A stretch of 64,000 nt of DNA from Mansonella perstans. Its lineage: Eukaryota; Nematoda; Chromadorea; Rhabditida; Onchocercidae. This document shows positions 55,701 through 64,000 of the stretch, piece after piece (positions within the stretch are counted from its first letter, which is position 1; every line of letters begins with the position of its first letter). The translations under genes were made by a program, and so were the position numbers. The DNA lies in contig JBAMDO010000150.1 of NCBI GenBank assembly GCA_037074765.1, forward strand, positions 1-64,000. Direction: 5' to 3'. The notes under the pieces were generated by a model. That model did no database searches. It had not been told where the DNA came from and saw only the letters and a program-made list of their open reading frames with translations.

Positions 55701-58700
55701 TAGTAAAAAATTAGTGCATCAATAAGCAAGATATTCCTGTTAATAGATATTAAATCATTTTAATGCAAAAAATTTATTAGCATCAAATATTTCAATTCTG
55801 AAATTTAGCAATCAACATTAAGCACTGCAAAAGCAACAAATTCAAAGCAGCAGACATAAAAATCCAATGTAGCTTTAGGAAATTCAAATTCGTTAGATAT
55901 TCCATTACAATTTCTGTACGAATAATCCAGATGCTTTTCGACTATCTTTCAGGCTAATTTAAGCTTTTTTACAGGAAGAGCTTCCTACAAATATCCCAGT
56001 TGGACCTTCGTTATATGTCTTCACTATGAAGATAATAACCTGAATACGACAACCATTACCCTCCTCTCCGCTACATAACCATACGGACAAAGTACCATCA
56101 TAATAGAATTTACAAAACTAGTATCAAATTAACTATCAGACCGATTGGCAATATAACTTTTGTTAGCGGAAGTTGCTAACTATGAGAATGGCACACTTAA
56201 TTCCAACAAAAGGAAATTTCTTTTTATCCTGAAGAAACATAAAAATACTTTGATTCATCTGTTGTCTTGCATATTATCAACAAGTTTCTGACAAAAAATA
56301 ACTGTCACCCATAAAACGAACTGAATGGTAACTGATAACAAGAAAAATTTAATAAAAAAAAACATTGCCGGAAACAAATAATGTCTTTCAGATAATTTTC
56401 AACTTTTAAACCAATTAAATGAAATGACTTACTAGCTGGTGTAACGAACCGCATTCGTGAATCATTTTCATCACATCGTACTGTTCGTCCAGTTATGCGA
56501 GCATAAAATTCGTAACTTTCTTGTGGAAATAGATTTGCATAACCGAAATTTGCAATAATTTTTGAGATTATCTCAGAAGCAATTTTGAATCGTATCACGT
56601 CCTCTATTTTTGCCTTTAGAAAAAGAGCAAACAGGTTGAAGTTAATAATAAAAAGTGATAACTTGATATAGTCTAGCATGTGAGAAATTTATTTCTGTAA
56701 GAACTGGATCAAAGCTGCATTTCTACTCATATAAAATAAAAAGGGAAAAGAAGGCATTCCAATGCCTCCATTATTTCTACCATCCCTGTTAAGAACAGAA
56801 TTAAAATAATGTTAGAAATTCATTGAATAGAGCTTCCACTTTCACATAAGCAAAACCACAAAAAGGCATACGAACCCGCTGCCCGTCATGAATACACGAA
56901 TGGAAAAGTGAAGGTGCTACGGAAATTCCAAGAGCTTCTGCCGTCATCGTTGAGCCAAATGCATCGGCTGATTGTGAGATCATATAAAAAGTGCCAAAAA
57001 GTAGTACAAGTAAGTGCTGTGACGGAACTGGTAAACTGCTAAATACTCTGAAATTACTATTTAGTTTTTCACACTGCAATAATTCAATCTCAACAAATTA
57101 AGAGGAACATACTCCTCAAAGATTACAATGACTGAAAAGTTTAATATCAGTATCAAAAAATACTTAGGCTCCGTAAAAAATCTGGCTTGACTTTGTAGCA
57201 TCTCGACATTCCCTTCTGTGAGAAATAAAAAAACAATTCACTTTTTTTAAACCGAAAATACAACCAGGTAAAATGAAGTCACAAAAAAGAACATTACAAG
57301 AAAAGTAAGAATCCATAGTAACAGAGAAATTATTTAATATTAAATGAAACTTACCGACAAAACGCTTGTCTCTGCAATTCCAGATCTGATAATATATTAT
57401 ACATATCGAAAAGTTTCTGTTCATTTTCGAGACCAAATATGCCACCGGGTAATTTCGATAAGAACTTCTAAAATGCAAAAACTGAAATGAACTGGAAAAA
57501 ATATATTCAATAATAGTAAAAGAAAATGATTATTCGATAAAAGAAGAAACTTAATAGCCATATTCTGTGTTCTGCTAATATATATTAAACTGCATTCTAA
57601 ATATATCATTACCGATTCATACCCATGCCTGAATTATATAACTTCTAGATGCATCTATTTTGCGTAACAATTTCAGACCAAGCAAGATTGATAAAATAAA
57701 AAGACAGATAAAGAGCATGCGAAGGATGATGAATATTATAACACAGAAACTACAGTCGTTAATAAAGACAGTACCGATCTAATGAACTGATGAATACTAG
57801 TATAAAGCAATAATATAAACGCCAATCAAAAGTATGAATTTTCCATTAATAGTACTTAAAAAAAGCTTAATGTTCACCTTAATAACAGAAGCAGCAGTAT
57901 AAACACTAAAATTGGCAATATTTACAAGCCTTCCGTGCTGCATGATATGTGAAAGCTTTCGTACTTGAACCTGATTACCCGGTGCACGCCAGATATCCTT
58001 TTTAGCGGGGCCATCTTTATGCACTTTTAACAGCAAAACCTATAAAAAGAAGTTTAGCTAAAAAAAAAAAAAAAAAATGTTTTTGTCTATTATCCGGATG
58101 CTGAACTATTAAAAGCACTGAAAATCTCGAGCAATCGAGCAGCTGAAATTTAACATTGCTTTTTATCCCTTTTTTTCTCTTAATTTTATTATATATATAT
58201 TTGTCAAACAGTAACCAGCTACGAGCATATTGATAAGTAAATTAGCGAATAAAAAACATCAATAACCGGCTCACTAAGCACACTCTGAAACACATAGCCA
58301 AGAAAAATAAAACTTAATATTACTTACTAATAGAGTGGCAGATAAAAATACAGCTTAATATTACTTACTAGTAAAGTAGCAGGTATGTCGTGTGCGAAGG
58401 CTTCCTCAATTGGGACTCCGAACTTGACCCTGCAATATTTTCAGTATGTTGAAGCAGAGAAAATAGTAATGAGATCAGTTCAGAAGCATTATGAGTGAAA
58501 ATTCTTTGAATCTGTAGAGACGACAAGAGATTGATGCTAATTGTTTCGAATGTATTAAGATTGATGCTAACTGTTTCAAATATATTCTACCGATTATCGA
58601 AAATTTAAGCAATTCCGCTATAAACCTTTATTAGGCTTGAAATCTGAATAAAATAACTGTTCTAATATTTTTAATCATAAATATTGAAATTAATGAGCAA

Positions 58701-59136
58701 TGAAAATTTGAAAAAATAAATCATTTAAGATTTCTTTCTTCAGTCTTTCAGCAAAAAAATAAGTGCAGTAAAAAAAGCAATATAATGGTCAAAATTGTGA
58801 TTCGCAAGAATTTGCACTAACTTTATTCTTCTAGATAATGTAAGGAAAGCTCATTCAAAAGAGGCTGAAAAACGAAGTCAAAAAGTTCATACCAGCCAAA
58901 TTTACCAATAGACCTTCTTCTTAGCTAAAAAAACTAACATATCATAAGCAAAAAATTTTTTTTATTGCTCACTAAATAGAAGCTATAAAATGATTAATGA
59001 AAAAAATATTTTAACAACTGATAAATCGTTGCAGGAAAAGTGAAACTAACTTTTCGATTCGTCTCCGATACCTATGTTGAGGATCGTCACTATTGCCACA
59101 AAGGACCATTGTGTAACCAAGTGTGGCTACAGTCAT
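49732..59136 (-). CDS. RhoGAP-domain protein with long C-terminal tail, 15 exons
   Basis: Predicted activator of GTP hydrolysis by a Rho-family GTPase. Exons in transcript order: 59136-59051, 58429-58369, 58039-57878, 57467-57355, 57215-57192, 57047-56876, 56613-56433, 55388-54998, 54303-54269, 51896-51727, 51270-51119, 50879-50696, 50535-50356, 50296-50231, 50001-49732; 2247 nt, 748 aa. An in-frame TAA lies 27 bases before the ATG. The RhoGAP fold starts near residue 31 (FGVPIEEAF). It has IWRAPGNQ with candidate arginine finger R67, SVYTAASVIKKFLSKLPGG, then LPVPSQHLLVLLFGTF and TAEALGISVAPSLF (to about 235). The remainder is polar, Ser/Arg-rich and unrecognised, with KWWRT near residue 405. 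Exon 5 is only 24 nt, and the 35-nt exon 9 has a weak acceptor. Linkage of the tail to the RhoGAP part rests on continuous phase, not homology. No specific orthologue is claimed. Confidence 0.85.
50204..50296 (-). other. Duplicated exon 14, cassette or alternative 3' end
   Basis: Starts after a TTTCAG acceptor at 50297-50298 and can end at GTAAAG (exon 50296-50231, 22 codons, phase 0 to 0), or read through to its own TAA at 50204-50206. Its beginning (DSSEVGVLNRSLSP) resembles the last exon's beginning (NPSEVALISSRSAP) in residues and bases, and both share the same acceptor context. Confidence 0.6.
52054..52130. repeat. 26-bp tandem repeat, three copies, intronic
   Basis: ATCAATAATTGATTTCATCTATATTA-like units begin at 52054, 52080 and 52106 within the long RhoGAP intron (51897-54268). 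That intron otherwise holds accidental plus-strand frames such as 53935-54195. Confidence 0.75.
58316..58370. repeat. 38-bp partial duplication including a splice donor
   Basis: CTTAATATTACTTACTA occurs at about 58316 and 58354. On the minus strand each copy reads TAGTAAGTAATATTAAG, so the RhoGAP exon 2 donor is repeated 38 bases downstream. Confidence 0.85.
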
Positions 59137-59839
59137 AACGTTCTCCTTCGCTTCTTTGCGTTATATTACTATACTATTACTTATTCAGTTTGTTTGACCT
59201 ATATTCCAATGCGTCAATACGATCTCGTTACCGTTCGCAAGAGCTGCCAAAATCAGTAGTGAACAATCGCCGATGTAAAATCAGTTGATAGTATTTAAAG
59301 CAGATACGACAACCATTCAATAAAGAATAAAGACAAAAAATAAACACTGAAAGTGTTATTTCCGAATAATAACAAATTATCACCAACTCGAAATAACTGA
59401 AATTTGTAATTTAAATTTTATGCAAATAAGACAGAAAGACAGTATAAGAGATAAAATAAAATAAAGTGGCGTTTTTTAACAATGAAATTTCCAAATTACC
59501 AATCATATTCATGTATTTGATAATAAATTGCTGAATGCATTCATAAAAAGAAATTATTACATAAACCATTAATATACAATAAACAAATATTGCATTAATG
59601 TTTACTTCATAATAATATAGTAAAAATTATGAAAATCATTATTAGCAAAATGCAAATTATGGTAATCCACAGTTTATGCAAATTTTCGCCAATTACAACT
59701 GATACATATAATTATCAATCATATGATATTAAGTATAGCATTTATGAACTTTATTCTTAATTTAATGCTTAGCTCATAACAACAATACTCAGTTATTACA
59801 TAAATAATAAAACTTTTTTCTTTTTTTGAAATTTTAATC

Positions 59840-59881
59840 AACTTGCTAAAAATTTTAATCAACTTGCTAACATATAATTAG
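59840..59881. repeat. Short tandem duplication
   Basis: AAATTTTAATCAACTTGCTA occurs twice in succession. Surrounding DNA from 59137 to 60480 shows no gene; a GA tract lies at about 60239-60300. Confidence 0.75.
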
Positions 59882-60481
59882 TTATAGAAAAGTATGCTAT
59901 CACGTACGTAAGTATGTTTACCAATTCATTATTACTAATTAATACATAACAATCCTGTATTATGCAAAAAACCCGCCAATTTCCAAGCATTTCCCAACAA
60001 TTGTCATATTCCCACCGTATATGAAATTTAATAAGTAAATTGTTCGGATTCGATGGGTTATAGACGATTGTTTGGTAATTGTCAACGTTTTATTGCCGTG
60101 TGACAGTTAGAGCAATGCTATTTGTGGTGTTAATGCAATCTTCAAAGGATTGTCCGACTTATTTCCATAAAATCTTTTCACGTAATTGATTTCACGTGTA
60201 TATATTTTCATATGCGAAACAGAATCATTAGAGAATGGAAAGAAAGAAAGAAGAAAAGAAAGAAATAGAGAGAGAGAGAGAGAGAGAGGGAAAGAGGAGA
60301 AATGATGAAAAAGCGCAACTGACATTTATACGGTAAAATATTTAAATTTATGAAAAGGCCCAGTCAATTTTCTCTTTTATTTTTATTTCCTCTTTTATAT
60401 TAGTCTTGAAAATAGTCATTAATTAGAGATTGAAATAAAACATAAAGAATGTAAGCGTAAAAAAACTGGCTAGCCAAGGAC

Positions 60482-60702
60482 AAAGCAGGACGATGAATGG
60501 ATCTAGTGTTGGCTTCAGAGAGAATTCTAGGATAAAGCAGGACGATGAATGGACCTAGTGTTGGCTTCAGAGAGAATTCTAGGATAAAGCAGGACGATGA
60601 ATGGACCTAGTGTTGGCTTCAGAGAGAATTCTAGGATAAAGCAGGACGATGAATGGACCTAGTGTTGGCTTCAGAGAGAATTCTAAGACAAAGCAGGACG
60701 AT
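60482..60702. repeat. 52-bp minisatellite, four full copies plus partial
   Basis: Copies start with AAAGCAGGACGATGAATGG at 60482, 60534, 60586 and 60638; a fifth partial copy begins at 60690. Each contains CTAGTGTTGGCTTCAGAGAG and AATTCTA. The copies are almost identical, with few substitutions, and are less AT-rich than the neighbourhood. The overlapping frame 60653-60844 is not convincing as a gene. Confidence 0.96.
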
Positions 60703-61429
60703 CCTATATTATGCAAAAACCCACCAGTGGCCTTTACGTAGGATAGGCCTGGTAATACTGTACAGCTGTTACCCGTGTTTCTTCATAGATAGACTCTTGC
60801 AGCTTTTTTTTTTCAATACTAGAATTCGTATTTACAGTGTATAGATAAATGATTGATACTAATTATGAATGTGGATACTGCATTAATTAGAAAGAGGGAG
60901 AGAGAAAGGAAAAAAAAGAAAATGGGAAGTGTATTTTGTTGATATCAGACGATAAATAAATTTTTTTTTTGTCTCATCAGAACATAGTTGAATTTCTGAT
61001 AATTACGGTAATATCTGTATTTCATGTATTATATTTAAATATTTTAGCTTCCTTTTAGTGAAAAGCGTAACGTGGAATGCTAATTGTAGTGATGAAAGTG
61101 ATGTTGTGGATAACTGTAGATATTGTGGACAAAATTGTGGATAAAGTGGAATATTAATTATGAATAAAAGTGATAAATTTAGTGGTCATAATAGGGATAA
61201 TTATTGATTTAAAAAGTAATGATAATATATACTACAGTAAGAACATAGTATAGTAGATAAAACTTATTAACAATTATGACTTAGGAATGCAGCAATGATG
61301 ACGATAACGACGAATCATTAGAAAGCATTATCATCATTACCACTACATTTATTACTATCGTTTACTTATCATAATTATAATTATCATCTGATCATCTAAT
61401 AATTATTCTTAGATCAATGATGAAATAAT

Positions 61430-61430
<1 letters not shown>

Positions 61431-61464
<34 letters not shown>
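61431..61464. repeat. TA dinucleotide microsatellite
   Basis: Pure alternating TA run of about 33 bases, followed by ATCATCC. Confidence 0.95.
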
Positions 61465-61466
<2 letters not shown>

Positions 61467-62129
61467 TCCAGTATTCATGTGTATTTTTATAAGTTATAAT
61501 TTGTTTGGAATGTAATGAAAAAGCTTACAATCCATCCAGAACCCATAATTTTATATTTCTATAGTCAGGATAAAGCAAGGCCTGTAGATTCCTGAAATTC
61601 CATTTTTTCATTCTGGAATTTATAAAATGAGTGAAAAATACAATGAATTTAATATGAAGTGCTTTAATAAATAAGAGGCAAATAATTATTATAATAGTAA
61701 CAACATTTAACAAATAGAATCATAATAATCATAACAATGATAGTAATAAGTGATTTTGATAAACAACTAAAATATTGACATAAAATTATTTTTCTCGGTA
61801 ATTATAGGACTCATTGTTTACAAGTGTCAAAGTGAGTACATATGAAATGATTCTGTTTTTCCTAAAAAAATTAAAAGAAAGTTACTGAAAGAAACTTGAA
61901 AATTTCAAAAGATAGTGTAACAAAGGGAACTTTGTCAATATTTTCAAGCAATTTGAATTCAGTTCATCTAATACTGGACTTAATTTAATCAATTATATGT
62001 TATGTAGGTGAGAGTTTAAGTAATATGTTTTTTCATATAACCCATTGTATTCATTTCTGTCTAACAGATCAAATTTTCATAGTTACAGGAAGAATACTTA
62101 ACAGTAAGTGATGATAATAATATAAATTT

Positions 62130-62182
62130 GCATAGAATTTATGCATAGAATTTTTGCATAGAATTTTGCATAGAATTTATGT
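62130..62182. repeat. GCATAGAATTT short repeats
   Basis: GCATAGAATTT occurs four times at 14-16-base spacing with variable T/A joins. The rest of 61465-64000 is AT-rich with no recognisable gene. Confidence 0.8.
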
Positions 62183-64000
62183 CACATGAGCAATAGCAAT
62201 TATTTTCAGATATTACGAGAACCTTACGCTTCATTACTCATTAATTTAAATCTGACTAAAGCTAAGTTTATAAAGTTATTCCATTGTTTTTGATGAAAAT
62301 CACTTCAATAAATATCGTCTCGAAATGAAAAACATGCCGATACGATGATTGAATGTCAGCAGTATTTGTGGGCTAATCAAGTAATCAAATAAGCTGAGTA
62401 AGAAAGTAAGAGAAACTTGAATAATAATTATCAATTACGTCATCCTCTGCACCATCATTATCAACACGAACTACAATAAATATTTGCTAATTTGATTCTC
62501 GCTGCTAAAACAGAGAACAAAAATTAGTTAAATTTTATAAAATAGAAGAAAATAATTATTGAATGTAATGCTGCGCCATTTCACTATTGGCTTATTAAAA
62601 TATGGAAAAATATTTTTCAAGAATTTCAGCAAAGAAAAAACTATGTATTATTGATTAACAAGTGAAAATTCTAAAAGTTAAACTTCTCAAAACTAAAATA
62701 ACCGAAGTAGAAAATAATGGAAGGATAGAGGAAAAGATTTATGCAAATTTTATTGAAATTCGAAATATGAAACAATTCTCTTACAACTGGAAGTATTAAA
62801 TTTGAATATTCAAATTACTTTTAATATTTATTGGTAATCAATTTTTTTTTTTCAAAGGTTTAGCATAGTTTTATTTGGAATATCCCCTAAATAGCTCTAA
62901 TTAATTCATACACGGACAGTTCAAACAGCATAATTTTATCACGGAATAAGTTTATATATTACTCTCGAGGGGTCTAGAAGAAAAGAAAGAAGTCCATTGA
63001 ATTTAATCGAAGTTTTTTTCAAACAATAGAAAGGTGGTAAAATTTTTTTGTAATATTTCTGGATGCCAAAGCAAATGAATTCAATTCAAAGATAAATTTA
63101 GAATGATTAATTGGGAAACATTAATTAAAATTTACGTAAGAAATAATGTTAAATTTAATATGATAAAAACTAAGACAAATTACTATGAGAATTTATTAAA
63201 TTCAGTAAAACATTATTAATGAGAAGCTGGCAAAAGCTTTTAGTTTAATATAATTAGCTAAATTATATGATGCTCAAACAGAGAGGGCCGTTTTATGTTT
63301 CAATTACTGGTGAAAATAATTAAACGTATATTTTAAGATTACTTCTAAACAAAAATTCATTTCAGTTTTCTTTACCCCTTGAAATTTTTTTTTTAGTAAA
63401 TGCATAATTGAAAGCATGAAATAAATGAATATGTCAAGGGTCATTTAAAAAATTCACTTTTTTTTTGAATTTATTAATGATATATTGAAAGAGAATTTTT
63501 AATAAGAACAACCATTGTTAAGATATTGTTTGTTAATATTAATAGCGATCGCTTAACACTGTATGAATGTTGTTAAAGATAAGAAATTGCTAATGAATTA
63601 CGTATAAATTGGAATAGTTAAAATTTCGATCGTAACTGTTAATTTGATAATTTTTAAAATTTCATTTTCATAAAATTTAAATTATTGAATAATGTAATAT
63701 GTTTGAATGAAATAAGTTAAAATCTTAGGATGATTACAAATGAAGGAACTGAAAAGGACTTTAAGTCATACTTAACTTATCTTGGAAAATAAGCAAATGT
63801 CATGCAAGCTTTGACCTTTTTGTCAAAATACAAATTTCATAAATATAGAATGCATTTCATCAGTGGATTTGAAAAAAAAAATTATTTCAGAGAAATGAAA
63901 AATAAAAACGAAAATTCTTTCATACAATAATCGCAAACTTCAAGAGAGAAAAAAGAGTACTGCTCATTGCAAAATAAAATAGTTGAAAGTGTGAGATAAA

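Noticed and set aside
40860..59136. Operon of the C5-epimerase and RhoGAP genes
   Set aside because: About 4.9 kb separates them, far more than the roughly 100-bp spacing of nematode operons.
60482..60702. CRISPR-like spacing of repeats
   Set aside because: The 52-bp units are contiguous and near identical throughout, with no unique spacers and no associated genes. It is a eukaryotic minisatellite.

Overview
The window reads as nuclear DNA of a nematode, most likely a filarial or related parasitic species. It is very AT-rich, with many mono- to tetranucleotide tracts, and the genes are split into 10 to 15 short exons with GT..AG introns and TTTCAG-like acceptors. Five protein-coding genes can be rebuilt exon by exon with consistent reading phase and recognisable family motifs. 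I see no rRNA, CRISPR array, bacterial operon or intact transposon. The species call is inference from composition and gene content.

Layout: 1-6967 is AT-rich, with one weak candidate secreted-peptide gene (2588-3287) and a degenerate ~200-bp repeat field (about 3720-4720). 6968-12836 (minus) is glycogen branching enzyme, 15 exons, 688 aa. 12837-19316 is intergenic, with microsatellites, a GC-rich palindrome, a small tandem repeat and a possible upstream exon for the next gene. 19318-22875 (plus) is a beta-1,4-N-acetylgalactosaminyltransferase of the BRE-4 type, 10 exons, 410 aa. 22876-28103 is a convergent intergenic region with minisatellite-like repeats. 28104-37713 (minus) is a pentameric ligand-gated ion channel subunit, 10 exons, 407 aa, that has lost both cysteines of the Cys-loop. 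37714-40859 is intergenic and rich in GA and CATA repeats. 40860-44871 (minus) is heparan sulfate D-glucuronyl C5-epimerase (HSE-5/GLCE type), 11 exons, 579 aa. 44872-49731 is AT-rich with nothing recognisable. 49732-59136 (minus) is a RhoGAP-domain protein, 15 exons, 748 aa. 59137-64000 is intergenic with a 52-bp minisatellite.

The genes do not form an operon: spacing is several kilobases and bre-4 runs opposite to the rest. Three of the five act on carbohydrates (storage glycogen, LacdiNAc-type glycans, heparan sulfate), but nothing in the sequence shows this is more than coincidence. The observations I rate highest are the Cys-less channel subunit with an atypical M2, a GA..AG intron in the branching enzyme whose donor is one base from the consensus, an isoleucine in BRE-4 that predicts GalNAc rather than Gal as donor, and a duplicated phase 0-0 exon near the C-terminus of the RhoGAP protein. 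All exon boundaries were derived by hand and may be off by a few bases.
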